From: Flavobacteriales bacterium | GTDB taxonomy: Bacteria; Bacteroidota; Bacteroidia; CAIKAF01 | Assembly: GCA_025451235.1 (NCBI GenBank) | Contig: JANWKT010000028.1 | Span: 143,264-207,263 of the forward strand | Direction of reading: 5' to 3' | Length of the DNA stretch: 64,000 nt | Shown here: one piece after another, positions 1 to 8,980 of the stretch | How the letters are laid out: the number at the start of each line of letters is the position of its first letter | Position numbering within the stretch: position 1 is the stretch's first letter | Notes under the pieces: model-generated | What the model was told of the DNA's origin: nothing | Seen by the model: only the letters and a program-made list of their open reading frames with translations | Database searches by the model: none | Translations under genes and position numbers: made by a program

Positions 1-497
1 TACCGCAGGAGGCCTCTGTGTTCAGGAAATTAAGTGTGGAAAGTAATATCAAGGCAGTACTGGAAATGACCAAGCTCCCAAAAGCTGAACAAAAAAGAAG
101 ATGCGAGGAGTTATTGGAAGAATTTGGACTAACAAGAGTACGCAAGAGCCGGGGAGACCTTTTATCCGGTGGCGAAAGAAGAAGAACGGAGATTGCCAGA
201 GCCTTGGCGGTTGACCCCATGTTCATTTTATTGGATGAACCCTTTGCGGGTGTGGATCCTATTGCCGTGGAAGATATCCAGGAGATCGTATATTCCTTGA
301 AAAAAAGAAAGATCGGTATTCTTATTACTGATCATAATGTACACGAAACATTGAGTATTACAGACAGGGCATATTTACTTTTCGAAGGCAAAATATTAAA
401 GCAAGGAACAGCTGAAGAGCTGGCTGCCGATGAACAAGTAAGAAAAGTATACCTGGGTCAGAATTTCGTATTGCATAAACCGAAAGAGAGAAATTAA
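1..497 (+). CDS. lptB: LPS export ABC transporter ATP-binding protein LptB, C-terminal part
   Basis: This is the ATPase of the Lpt machine that extracts lipopolysaccharide from the inner membrane. The reading frame is open to the window edge and continues upstream as [16 protein letters not shown], a typical LptB Q-loop region, so the GTG at 18 is internal and the gene is cut by the window. Visible motifs are the ABC signature [15 protein letters not shown], the Walker [14 protein letters not shown], and the switch histidine in ITDHNVHET. The C-terminal VYLGQNF tail is also LptB-like. Walker A lies outside the window. Function comes from family knowledge and the match is strong. Confidence 0.93.
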   Translation, partial: PQEASVFRKLSVESNIKAVLEMTKLPKAEQKRRCEELLEEFGLTRVRKSRGDLLSGGERRRTEIARALAVDPMFILLDEPFAGVDPIAVEDIQEIVYSLKKRKIGILITDHNVHETLSITDRAYLLFEGKILKQGTAEELAADEQVRKVYLGQNFVLHKPKERN

Positions 498-544
498 ATT
501 TCGGTAAGGACATCATACATAGAAGTACTATAAAAGATTCAAAT

Positions 545-577
545 AAAAAAGAGCACCCTGTATGAGTGCTCTTTCCA
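545..577. terminator. Bidirectional terminator between lptB and the coiled-coil gene
   Basis: A 9-bp stem AAAGAGCAC (548-556) / GTGCTCTTT (566-574) has a 9-nt loop and is flanked by A-rich and T-rich ends. It lies between two convergent genes, so it can act as an intrinsic terminator on both strands. Confidence 0.75.
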
Positions 578-594
578 TAAAAATACGTTGAGTT

Positions 595-1533
595 TTATTT
601 CTTTAAATAATTAACGGCAGTTCCGCAAAGTTTTCCATCAATATAGATCTCGGCAGTATATTCGCCTGATTTAAGTGTTTCAGCGGTTTTATATTCTGAG
701 CTGATCAATGCTTGTTTATTATTAAAATAGAATGATTTCTGTACACTGTACACTTTATCCACTCCACCTACCTGGAATACATTGGCGCTACTTTGGGCCA
801 ATACTTTTTTATCAGGACCTTGGATCACAATATAAGCCATTCTTTCACCCTCTTCGGCCACCGCATTTTCCTGGATCTTGAAGCTTACCTCAAGTCCCAT
901 TACTTTCTTGGCTTTTTCTTCGAAGGTTTTCTTGCCTTTTTTATCCAGTTTGTATCCGCTCAGCATGGTATCATAAAATTTAAGCTGGGCAGCTACATCT
1001 ACTTTATCCTGTAGGCCTTTATTAGTATTGGTGAGGGTGCTTTTTTCCTGGTTCAACACATTGATATCTGCGGCCAGTTTATCTTTTTCGGTTTTCAAAG
1101 CATCTCTTTCTTTTAGCAAGGCATCATACTTTAATTGCCAGCCTGCCAATTCTTCTTTCAGGGCTTCTATTTCCTTTTTATTTCCGCCACCGCCACCACC
1201 TGAATAAACTACACGGGTAGGTGTATTGGCAATTTTTTCCTGGAGGTCAGCAATCACCCCATTTAAAGAATCTGCTACACTTCCAGGAATGGCTCCTTCC
1301 ATCAATTTAAGTTGAGATTGTAACGAGTCCAACTGTAATTTTTGCTGATCATTGGTAGTGGTAAGTTCGGTATTTTGCACCTTTAAACCATCATATTTTT
1401 TTAGGGTATTCATGTACTGCCAAACAAGGTAACCGGCAGCTCCACTGAGCAGAACTATCATAAAAATAAGAATGATCAGGACGGCCTTGTTCCCTCCCTT
1501 TTTTTCCGTAGTGGCTTGTTGATTTTGGCTCAT
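595..1533 (-). CDS. Membrane-anchored coiled-coil protein, function unknown
   Basis: A 312-residue protein, taking the start at MSQNQQ; a start seven codons further upstream (1554) is possible but adds only a short unconvincing extension. A lysine-rich N-terminus precedes one membrane helix (about residues 17-37). A long Lys/Glu/Leu coiled coil follows (about 45-200), interrupted near residue 110 by a GGGGGG linker. The C-terminal ~100 residues are beta-rich. The topology suggests a short cytoplasmic tail with the coiled coil and C-terminal domain in the periplasm. I do not recognise a named family. It is convergent with lptB and divergent from the comF-like gene. Confidence 0.8.
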   Translation of the reverse strand: MSQNQQATTEKKGGNKAVLIILIFMIVLLSGAAGYLVWQYMNTLKKYDGLKVQNTELTTTNDQQKLQLDSLQSQLKLMEGAIPGSVADSLNGVIADLQEKIANTPTRVVYSGGGGGGNKKEIEALKEELAGWQLKYDALLKERDALKTEKDKLAADINVLNQEKSTLTNTNKGLQDKVDVAAQLKFYDTMLSGYKLDKKGKKTFEEKAKKVMGLEVSFKIQENAVAEEGERMAYIVIQGPDKKVLAQSSANVFQVGGVDKVYSVQKSFYFNNKQALISSEYKTAETLKSGEYTAEIYIDGKLCGTAVNYLKK

Positions 1534-1587
1534 AAGTATTGGTATTTGTTCCAAAAATAGTATTTTAACCTTAAAATATCATCTTTT

Positions 1588-2283
1588 TTGGCAGGAATTT
1601 CATATATAAAAGCGTTCAGCCGGCTTTTCTACCCCGTCAATTGTGCCTCTTGCGGAGAAGCGTTAGTAGATCGGGAAAGCCATATTTGCACGATTTGCCA
1701 GGTTTCCCTGCCCCTTACCGGCTATCATCAAGACTCTTTTAATCCCTTGAACGATTTACTTAAATTAAGATTAAGAGTTGATTTTATATCTTCTTTTCTG
1801 CTTTATGACCAGGGTTTGAGCACCCAAAATATTCTACATGCCATTAAATATAAGGGCAATAAACTATTGGCCAGCCATCTGGGCGAACTATATGGAAATG
1901 ATATCCGTCATTCATTCGATCATCCATTGGATTATATTATTCCGGTACCCTTACATAGAAGAAAACAAAGAGAAAGGGGATATAACCAAAGTGAATTTTG
2001 GGGAATGGGGTTATCTAAAAGTTTATCCACTCCCCTCAATATCCATTCACTTTCCAGAATACAGTATACAAGTACCCAAACAAAAAAATCAAGGACCGAT
2101 CGTGTAAAAAATGTAGAAAATGCATTCCGCATTCATTCTCCGGACCAGCTGAAGGGTAAAAGTATTTTATTGGTAGATGATGTGATCACCACCGGAGCCA
2201 CGTTAGAGGCTTGCGGTATAGCCCTTTGGATGGCAGGTATCAGGTCGCTCAACATTGCTACCATTGCCTATGCAGCGAAATAG
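1588..2283 (+). CDS. comF: ComF-family phosphoribosyltransferase-like protein
   Basis: A 231-residue ComFC-type protein, a family linked to DNA uptake and single-stranded DNA handling after uptake. The N-terminus holds a CxxC...CxxC zinc finger (Cys19, 22, 34, 37). The C-terminal half is a type I phosphoribosyltransferase fold with the PRPP-binding loop VDDVITTGAT at 196-205. The frame has no ATG before residue ~140 and a stop at 1558-1560, so I take the TTG at 1588 as start. Substrate and enzymatic activity of this family are not settled. Confidence 0.85.
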   Translation: MAGISYIKAFSRLFYPVNCASCGEALVDRESHICTICQVSLPLTGYHQDSFNPLNDLLKLRLRVDFISSFLLYDQGLSTQNILHAIKYKGNKLLASHLGELYGNDIRHSFDHPLDYIIPVPLHRRKQRERGYNQSEFWGMGLSKSLSTPLNIHSLSRIQYTSTQTKKSRTDRVKNVENAFRIHSPDQLKGKSILLVDDVITTGATLEACGIALWMAGIRSLNIATIAYAAK

Positions 2284-2288
2284 TAATT

Positions 2289-2356
2289 GTAATGGGTAAA
2301 TGGTGATTCGGAAGAGGTTTTCCCAATTGCCGGTTACCAATCACTCATTACTTTTT
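2289..2356 (+). terminator. Probable intrinsic terminator after comF
   Basis: GTAATGGGT (2289-2297) can pair with ACTCATTAC (2343-2351), with one G-T wobble, and is followed directly by TTTTT. The loop is long and an alternative GTGATT/AATCAC pairing also exists, so the exact structure is uncertain. Confidence 0.4.
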
Positions 2357-2431
2357 AAAGCCCGAATTAGGTATTTGAGATTATAGGATTATTTTTGTTC
2401 GGAATTTAATTTTGACCTAAATATAATAGCT

Positions 2432-3355
2432 ATGAGCCTTTTAGTTGTTGGAACTGTTGCCCTCGATACCATTGAAACCCCTTTTGGAAAAGCAGAAAGG
2501 ATCATTGGAGGCTCAGCCACTCATTTTAGTTTAGCCGCTTCTTTCTTTAAGAATAATATTCAGTTGGTTTCTGTAGTTGGAGAAGATTTTCCCCAACAAG
2601 GAATAAAAAATTTTACCGACAGGAACATTGATATCCAAGGGCTCCAAATAAAAAAAGGAGAGAAATCGTTTTTCTGGGCAGGTCGTTATCACAACGATAT
2701 GAATACCCGCGATACCCTGGATACTCAACTCAATGTTTTGGCCGATTTTGATCCTGTTGTACCCGAAGCTTACAAGAATGCAGAATATTTAATGCTCGGT
2801 AACCTCATGCCTAAATTACAAATGAAGGTGTTGGATCAAATGAACAAACGTCCCAAACTGGTGATGCTTGATACGATGAATTTTTGGATGGATATTGCCT
2901 GGGACGATGTATTGGAGGTTTTAAAAAGAGTAGATGTACTCACCGTAAATGATGAAGAGGCCCGTCAGCTTTCTAAAGAATATTCACTGGTAAAAGCCGC
3001 AAAAAAAATATTAACCATGGGTCCCAAATATTTGATCATAAAAAAGGGGGAAAATGGTGCATTGCTTTTTCATGGCAACGAATTATTTTTTGCTCCTGCC
3101 CTTCCACTCGAAGAGGTATTCGACCCAACGGGTGCCGGAGATAGCTTTGCCGGTGGATTTATCGGACATCTATCCTCTACAGATGATATTAGTTTCAGTA
3201 ATATGAAACGGGCAGTTATTTATGGTTCAGCCATTGCTTCCTTCTGCGTAGAAAAATTCGGTATCGATAGAGTGGTTGAACTTTCGAATGAAGAATTCAA
3301 AAAAAGAGTATTGCAATTTGTCGACCTGGTACAGTTCGATATTCAGTTGACATAG
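2432..3355 (+). CDS. PfkB/ribokinase-family sugar kinase
   Basis: A 307-residue kinase of the PfkB fold, which phosphorylates a sugar, nucleoside or related small molecule in the cytoplasm. The N-terminal GGSATHFSLAASFF matches PfkB motif 1. The C-terminal DPTGAGDSFAGGFIG (231-245) matches motif 2, with the catalytic base Asp237 and the anion hole. Length and ends fit a complete enzyme. The substrate cannot be read from the sequence. It stands alone, with a palindrome-rich block downstream. TAnnTTTG-like boxes at 2390-2397 and 2407-2414 could drive it. Confidence 0.9.
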   Translation: MSLLVVGTVALDTIETPFGKAERIIGGSATHFSLAASFFKNNIQLVSVVGEDFPQQGIKNFTDRNIDIQGLQIKKGEKSFFWAGRYHNDMNTRDTLDTQLNVLADFDPVVPEAYKNAEYLMLGNLMPKLQMKVLDQMNKRPKLVMLDTMNFWMDIAWDDVLEVLKRVDVLTVNDEEARQLSKEYSLVKAAKKILTMGPKYLIIKKGENGALLFHGNELFFAPALPLEEVFDPTGAGDSFAGGFIGHLSSTDDISFSNMKRAVIYGSAIASFCVEKFGIDRVVELSNEEFKKRVLQFVDLVQFDIQLT

Positions 3356-3360
3356 TTTTC

Positions 3361-3600
3361 CTGCCTGCAGTAGGTAGGTTGGAGCGGCCTGCCCGGCTTC
3401 CCGATAGCTATCGGGACGCTATATCCTTTTTTATTGCTTTTGGAATATTTTCCGTCAACTTTGAGGAGACGTGCCATGGCACGTCTGTACTACGTTTAAA
3501 AATAAGCTTGCTACAAAAGTAATAAAAAAGGATACCGCTCCTATCCAGGCCGCATGAGGGCAGCAGCCGTGAAACGCTGCGCCACCCGAACGGCCGTGCC
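3361..3600. repeat. Palindrome-rich intergenic element
   Basis: This gene-free block holds two perfect palindromes, 18 bp at 3399-3416 (centre TAGCTA) and 20 bp at 3467-3486 (centre CCATGG). They lie inside a larger inverted repeat. GCTATATCCTTTTTTATTGC (from 3419) on one side matches the reverse complement of the ATTACTTTTGT/AAAAAAGGATACCGCTCC stretch (about 3511-3541) on the other. The end 3541-3600 is much richer in G and C than the genes around it. It looks like a dispersed intergenic repeat, but I see no second full copy in this window. Confidence 0.6.
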
Positions 3601-3636
3601 GCGATTACGTAATTTTTTGTACCTTCATCCCTCCTT

Positions 3637-4416
3637 ATGTCGGCGCAAAGAACTCATACATCTTTTCAGCAAAGATACCGGCTCATTTGGGCATTGGCCC
3701 TGAAAAATATCAGAGTGAAATATAAAAATTCCATTCTTGGTTTTTTCTGGAGCATATTAAATCCTTTGATCTTTCTTCTCATCTTCAACTATATTTTTGG
3801 AAAAGCCTTCCCTCAGATAGAAAATTATCCTCTGTATGCAGTAACCGGCATTGTAGTATGGACCCTTTTTCCGGTTGCCACCAATGCGGTGATATCATCC
3901 ATCCTGGAAAATGCAGGGATCTTAAAATCCATTGCAATTAAACCCTCCACTTTCCCCATGGCATCGCTGGTCTCTTCCTCCATTAATTTTTATCTATTGC
4001 TGATCCCCTTTACGGGTATCATGTTATGGCTAGGCTTACAACCCGGATGGGAAGCCCTGCTCGGCATTGTGATACTTCATATTTACCTGGTATTTATTTT
4101 AGGTCTCGGTTATTTACTTTGCGCATTCAATGTATTCTATAGAGATATTGGGTTGCTATGGAACACCCTGATGCCGGCATTATTTTATTTTACACCCATT
4201 GCATATCCGGTTGAACTGATCCCGGAAAATATTCGTTGGGCCATGAAACTGAATCCTATCTATTTTTTTGTGGACGGATTCCGTAAATGTATTTACGAAC
4301 ATCAGGTACCTGATCTAAATAACTGGATCATCATGATCAGTATTGCATTTGGAACCCTTTTAATAGGCCACCTGGTTTTTAAAAAACTTCAAAAAAACTT
4401 TTTTTCCTTTTATTAA
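3637..4416 (+). CDS. wzm: Polysaccharide ABC transporter permease (Wzm/TagG-like)
   Basis: A 259-residue ABC-2 type permease with about six hydrophobic helices and the N-terminal amphipathic KNIRVKYKNSILGFFWSILN, characteristic of O-antigen, capsule and teichoic-acid exporters. It would move a lipid-linked polysaccharide across the inner membrane together with the ATPase encoded next. Its stop overlaps the next start by one base (TAATG), which indicates translational coupling. The gene name reflects family resemblance; the glycan is unknown. Confidence 0.9.
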   Translation: MSAQRTHTSFQQRYRLIWALALKNIRVKYKNSILGFFWSILNPLIFLLIFNYIFGKAFPQIENYPLYAVTGIVVWTLFPVATNAVISSILENAGILKSIAIKPSTFPMASLVSSSINFYLLLIPFTGIMLWLGLQPGWEALLGIVILHIYLVFILGLGYLLCAFNVFYRDIGLLWNTLMPALFYFTPIAYPVELIPENIRWAMKLNPIYFFVDGFRKCIYEHQVPDLNNWIIMISIAFGTLLIGHLVFKKLQKNFFSFY

Positions 4417-5156
4417 TGTCGGCGTCTACCATCATACAGGTGCAAAACCTTGAGTTTGGCTTTTTCTCCCAGCATAATGGGATCAATACCTTTAAGGAAA
4501 TGTTGCATAACCTGGGAAGCAGAAAACCTTTTCAGAAAAAACAGGTCATTGATGGGATCTCTTTTGAAGTGGAAAAAGGATCATGTTTTGCTATTATGGG
4601 CAGAAATGGTTGTGGCAAGAGCACCTTATTAAGAATTATTTCCGGTATAATCCAACCAGATCGGGGAAAACTGGATGTACAAGGAAAAATATCACCCTTG
4701 TTAGCATTGGGGGTTGGATTGGAACCTGAATTAAGCGGAATGGATAATATCAAACTCAGCTGTTTACTTACCGGGATTCCTTCCTCTTCCTTAAAATCAG
4801 CCATAGAAGCCGTGAAGCATTTTTCAGAGCTTACAGATCAGGACCTGAAGATGCAGATCAAAAGATACTCAAGCGGAATGATCGCCAGGCTTGCTTTCTC
4901 GATTGCTTTAGCTGAAGAGCCAGCCATACTGATCATTGACGAAATATTAGCGGTGGGTGATGAGGGTTTTCAAAACAAATGTTATAGTCGGATACTGGAG
5001 CTAAAAGAAAAAGGCACCACTATTTTATTTGTATCACATGCGGCGGCTGATATAGAGAAGATCTGCGACAAAGGGATCCTGATCGAACAAGGAAAGATCA
5101 TCTTCGAAGGGAATTCCAAAGAACTAGTTCAACGTTATCATGAATTATTTGCCTGA
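4416..5156 (+). CDS. wzt: Polysaccharide ABC transporter ATP-binding protein (Wzt-like)
   Basis: A 246-residue ATPase with Walker A GRNGCGKST (62-70), the degenerate signature YSSGMIARLAFSIALA usual for Wzt/TagH proteins, and Walker B ILIIDEILAVGD. It pairs with the upstream permease and overlaps the downstream glycosyltransferase start by one base. It is short: there is no C-terminal carbohydrate-binding domain such as the one that recognises capped chains in E. coli O8/O9a Wzt. Recognition of a terminally modified glycan by this subunit is therefore unlikely. Confidence 0.9.
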   Translation: MSASTIIQVQNLEFGFFSQHNGINTFKEMLHNLGSRKPFQKKQVIDGISFEVEKGSCFAIMGRNGCGKSTLLRIISGIIQPDRGKLDVQGKISPLLALGVGLEPELSGMDNIKLSCLLTGIPSSSLKSAIEAVKHFSELTDQDLKMQIKRYSSGMIARLAFSIALAEEPAILIIDEILAVGDEGFQNKCYSRILELKEKGTTILFVSHAAADIEKICDKGILIEQGKIIFEGNSKELVQRYHELFA

Positions 5157-8100
5157 TGCATACCGAAAAAGAAATATTGGTATCCATCATTATTCCCTGT
5201 TATAATCATGGGGCTTATATCCAGGATGCATTAGATAGTGTTGAAAAGAATAATCCCGATGATTATTATGAGATCATCATCATTAATGATGGAAGTACGG
5301 ACGATGCTACCATTGCAAAATTAAAGGACCTTGAAAAACAAGGTTACCGTGTTATCCACCAATTGAACAAAGGCCTTTCGGCAGCACGGAATCATGGCAT
5401 AAAAAAAGCCAGTGGAAAATATATTCTACCCCTGGATTCTGATAACAAGATCAACCCTGATTATTATCGGAAAGCCATTGAAATATTTGAAAAAAATGCT
5501 GAGGTGGGGATCGTATACAGCGATCGATCTGTTTTTGGAATGCAGGAGGGAACCATTCCAGTAGGTGACTTTGAAGCAAAGCGAATTTTGCCCGGTAACT
5601 ATATTGATGCCTGTGCGGTGTTCAGAAAATCGGTTTGGGAGAAAGTAGGTGGATATGATGAAAATATGCCCGGCGGTATTTATGAGGATTGGGAATTTTG
5701 GTTAAGTTGCATTGACAACGGTTATTCGTTCAAATATATCAATGCCCCTTTATTTGGCTATAGGGTCTTGGAAGCTTCCCTCGTACAAAAATCACTTGAC
5801 CCCATTATTCGACGGAAGGTAGTGAATCATATTGTTAAGAAGCATGCTTCCTTGTATAACCGATATGTGGATGAAATCATCGGGGAATTACATGCCCTGT
5901 TAGCTCATTGGGAGCATACCCATATCCAGAAGCAACAAATATTTGATGGAGAACTGCATGCGCTTAAGGTTGAACTATCCTCCAAAGTACAGGGTTATGA
6001 AGACCGTATTGAGACGTTCATTGAACAGAATCATCAATTACATGAACAGTTAGAGATCCGACAAAACGATATTCAGAAATTCCAGGAATTGATCGGTTCC
6101 CTGCAAGCAGCTCTCCTTCTTAAGGAAGATCATATCGTAAATATCGAAAAGAAGCTAGGTCAATTAAAAGACGAACTTACCGTACGGGTTCAATATGCAG
6201 AAACGCTCAGTGAATTAATTGTTCAGTACGAAAACAGGATCAAAGGAATTGAAAGTACCCGTACGTGGAGAATCAGACAACAATATTATAAGTTCAAGGG
6301 AATATTTAAACCAAAGAAAAAAAGAAGAAGAATCCCTGGATTGGGATTGATCAAAAAAATATTCTTCTTCACCTTTGGCAAGGGTAAGATCATGACCCGA
6401 AGGTTATTCAAGAAAATTTTCAAGCATTTATATTTATGGCTGGAAGAGTTTCCGGTTCGCATCATTCCTGTAAAAGACCTGGGTGTACAGTTAAGTGTAA
6501 GCAACGATCCTTACCATCAATGGATGATGAGAAATTTTCCCAGGGAAGCCGAGTTCAGAGAATATAAAAAACAATCAGAATTATTTTTGCATAAGCCCTT
6601 GGTGAGTATTATACTGCCTGTGTATAATCCCCCTGAAGATCTTTTTAAACAAACCCTTAATTCCGTCCTAGGTCAAATATATGAGCATTGGGAACTTTGT
6701 ATTGCAGACGACGCTTCTACCAACAAGAATATCCATAAGATCCTGGAGGAATATGCCAAAAAGGATTTCCGGATCAAGATCATGTACAGGAATGAAAACG
6801 GACATATTTCAAAAGCCAGTAATTCGGCGCTGGAATTAGCCACAGGAGAATTTTCCCTGTTGTTGGATCATGATGACTTGCTTACCTCTGATTGTTTACA
6901 CCATGTGGTACAAAAGATCAATGAAAAACCAAGCACCGATCTCATCTATTCAGATGAAGATAAAATTGATGAAGCAGGAACCCATTCTGTTCCGCATTTC
7001 AAACCACAATGGTGCCCGGATCATTTCAGTTCAAGGAATTACCTGGGCCATGTAGTAGTATGCCGAACCTCTTTGCTCAAAGAAATCGGCGGGTTTCGTA
7101 TTGGTTTCGAAGGAAGCCAGGATTATGATCTGTTGTTGAGGGTTACAGAAAAAACCGATCAAATTGAGCATATCCCAAGAATACTATACCATTGGAGGAT
7201 CCATAAAGCTTCGGCTGCCCAAAGTGAAGAAGCCAAACCTTACGCTTATATAGCGGCACAAAAAGCGTTAACCGAAAGTTTCGAGAGGAAAGGCGAACCT
7301 GCAGATGTTTCATTCCTTAACGGTTTTAGGGGATATTCGATCAGATATAAAATCAAAAAAGAAGGAAAGATCTCTATTATCATTCCTACCAAAAATAATG
7401 CAACCGTGATCAAAGTTTGTATTGATTCTATTTTTGAAAGATCCAGCTATAAAAATTTTGAGATCATTGTTATTTCCAACAACAGTGATGAGGAAGCATT
7501 GACCATGCTTTTAAACAAATACCAATCAGATCATCCTGATCAGTTCAGGTGGTTTGAACATAATATTCCGTTCAACTTTAGCAAGCTCATGAATTTTGGA
7601 AGAGCCAAAGCTAATGGAGAATATTTATTGTTATTGAATAATGATACGGAGGTAATTACTGAGGATTGGATGGAGGCCATGCTTGAACAGGCACAGCGTG
7701 CTTCAACCGGTGTTGTGGGTGCAAAGCTATTGTATCCTGACAATACCATCCAGCATGCCGGTGTTATTATAGGACTTGGTGGAATTGCAGGGCATACATT
7801 CGTAGGTATGCACAAAGATGAAGCAGGATACTTTAATTATATTCAATCCATTAACAATTATAGTGCCGTAACCGCTGCATGTTGTATGGTAAGAACAGCC
7901 AACTATGACCTGGTAAATGGATTCAATGAAGAGTTTGAAGTAGAATACAACGATGTCGACTTTTGCCTGAAATTGATGGACAAAGGAAAATACAATATCT
8001 ATCTTCCCCATGTGGAATTATATCATTATGAATCATTGACCAGGGGCCATCCCCATATGAACAAGGAATCGTACGAAAGACATTTGAAGGAGCTTAACCT

Positions 8101-8194
8101 GTTTAAAAAAAACTGGCAAACCTATATTGACGATGATCCTTGCTATAATATTCACTTAACAAGAGGTGCACATGATTTTAGAATTGCTTTATAA
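5156..8194 (+). CDS. Three-module family 2 glycosyltransferase
   Basis: A 1012-residue protein with three GT-A (GT2) modules. Module 1 (about 5-230) starts VSIIIPCYNHG and has DSDNK near 94. Module 2 (about 480-700) starts VSIILPVYNPP and has the acidic DHDD near 569. Module 3 (about 735-985) starts ISIIIPTKNN and has NNDTE near 827. Between 1 and 2 lie a coiled coil (about 235-365) and a very basic stretch KKKRRR followed by a hydrophobic segment, suggesting membrane association. Enzymes of this shape build repeat units for ABC-exported glycans, in line with its coupling to the wzm/wzt-like pair. The sugars are not predictable. Confidence 0.9.
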   Translation: MHTEKEILVSIIIPCYNHGAYIQDALDSVEKNNPDDYYEIIIINDGSTDDATIAKLKDLEKQGYRVIHQLNKGLSAARNHGIKKASGKYILPLDSDNKINPDYYRKAIEIFEKNAEVGIVYSDRSVFGMQEGTIPVGDFEAKRILPGNYIDACAVFRKSVWEKVGGYDENMPGGIYEDWEFWLSCIDNGYSFKYINAPLFGYRVLEASLVQKSLDPIIRRKVVNHIVKKHASLYNRYVDEIIGELHALLAHWEHTHIQKQQIFDGELHALKVELSSKVQGYEDRIETFIEQNHQLHEQLEIRQNDIQKFQELIGSLQAALLLKEDHIVNIEKKLGQLKDELTVRVQYAETLSELIVQYENRIKGIESTRTWRIRQQYYKFKGIFKPKKKRRRIPGLGLIKKIFFFTFGKGKIMTRRLFKKIFKHLYLWLEEFPVRIIPVKDLGVQLSVSNDPYHQWMMRNFPREAEFREYKKQSELFLHKPLVSIILPVYNPPEDLFKQTLNSVLGQIYEHWELCIADDASTNKNIHKILEEYAKKDFRIKIMYRNENGHISKASNSALELATGEFSLLLDHDDLLTSDCLHHVVQKINEKPSTDLIYSDEDKIDEAGTHSVPHFKPQWCPDHFSSRNYLGHVVVCRTSLLKEIGGFRIGFEGSQDYDLLLRVTEKTDQIEHIPRILYHWRIHKASAAQSEEAKPYAYIAAQKALTESFERKGEPADVSFLNGFRGYSIRYKIKKEGKISIIIPTKNNATVIKVCIDSIFERSSYKNFEIIVISNNSDEEALTMLLNKYQSDHPDQFRWFEHNIPFNFSKLMNFGRAKANGEYLLLLNNDTEVITEDWMEAMLEQAQRASTGVVGAKLLYPDNTIQHAGVIIGLGGIAGHTFVGMHKDEAGYFNYIQSINNYSAVTAACCMVRTANYDLVNGFNEEFEVEYNDVDFCLKLMDKGKYNIYLPHVELYHYESLTRGHPHMNKESYERHLKELNLFKKNWQTYIDDDPCYNIHLTRGAHDFRIAL

Positions 8195-8203
8195 AAGTTC
8201 AGG

Positions 8204-8980
8204 ATGGATATATTAGATCAATATTTCAAAACGGCTCCCACCTACCAACAAATGGTAGACCTTTTCAAAGGAGAATGGTCATCGAAATTACCTCACGTTG
8301 GGCATGCTGATTTGATTTCAGGTAATGCCGAGTTATTTAACGACAACAGAATTAAATTGCTGAATGAGTATTTTCCTTTAGAAAATAAAAATATTCTTGA
8401 GCTGGGTCCATTGGAAGCGGGCCATACCTATATGATGCATCAACTGGGTGCAGCGTCCATTCTGGCCGTCGAATCCAATGCCAGGTCCTACCTGAAATGC
8501 TTGATCGTAAAAGAACTTTATAAGCTTAACAAAGCACATTTTATTCTGGGTGATGCACTTGAATATATGAAAGAGGGCCCTCAGCATTTTGATCTATGTG
8601 TTGCCAGCGGGATTTTATATCATTCCGTTACTCCCCATTTATTCATAGAAGCTTGCACCAAAACAAGTAGTCACGTATTTATGTGGACCCATTACTATGA
8701 TCCGGAAACCATGTCTGCCTATCCTACGTTGGAGGGAAAGTTTGTACCTGGACCACAGATCCCATATAAAGAACTTGAATTGAACACGTGGAAGTTTAAC
8801 TACCTGGCTTCTTTAGACTGGCCAGGATTTTGTGGAGGACCTGAACCTCATAGTTTATGGATCAGCAAAGAAGATATTTTTGAAATTTTCAACATGAATG
8901 GGTTTGCGAATATCCATACATTTTTTGAAGACCCTACGCATCCCTTGGGTCCCAATATTTGCTTCATGGCCGGGAAATGA
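8204..8980 (+). CDS. Class I SAM-dependent methyltransferase in the polysaccharide operon
   Basis: A 258-residue protein with a Rossmann methyltransferase core. Motif I is ILELGPLEAGH (near residue 63), followed by the acidic VESNARS at the end of strand 2, and FDLCVASGILYH as the motif IV/V region. It starts 9 bp after the glycosyltransferase gene, so it probably belongs to the same transcript and may methylate the glycan or its terminus. It ends exactly where the convergent DUF2142-like gene ends, with no spacer. The substrate is inferred from context only. Confidence 0.8.
   Translation: MDILDQYFKTAPTYQQMVDLFKGEWSSKLPHVGHADLISGNAELFNDNRIKLLNEYFPLENKNILELGPLEAGHTYMMHQLGAASILAVESNARSYLKCLIVKELYKLNKAHFILGDALEYMKEGPQHFDLCVASGILYHSVTPHLFIEACTKTSSHVFMWTHYYDPETMSAYPTLEGKFVPGPQIPYKELELNTWKFNYLASLDWPGFCGGPEPHSLWISKEDIFEIFNMNGFANIHTFFEDPTHPLGPNICFMAGK

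Noticed and set aside
18..497. Complete small ABC protein starting at the GTG at 18
   Set aside because: The frame stays open to the window edge and reads as LptB upstream of the GTG; Walker A is missing, so this is a cut gene.
3541..3600. Possible tRNA or structured RNA in the GC-rich segment
   Set aside because: No cloverleaf, anticodon loop or T-loop GTTCGA pattern could be drawn.
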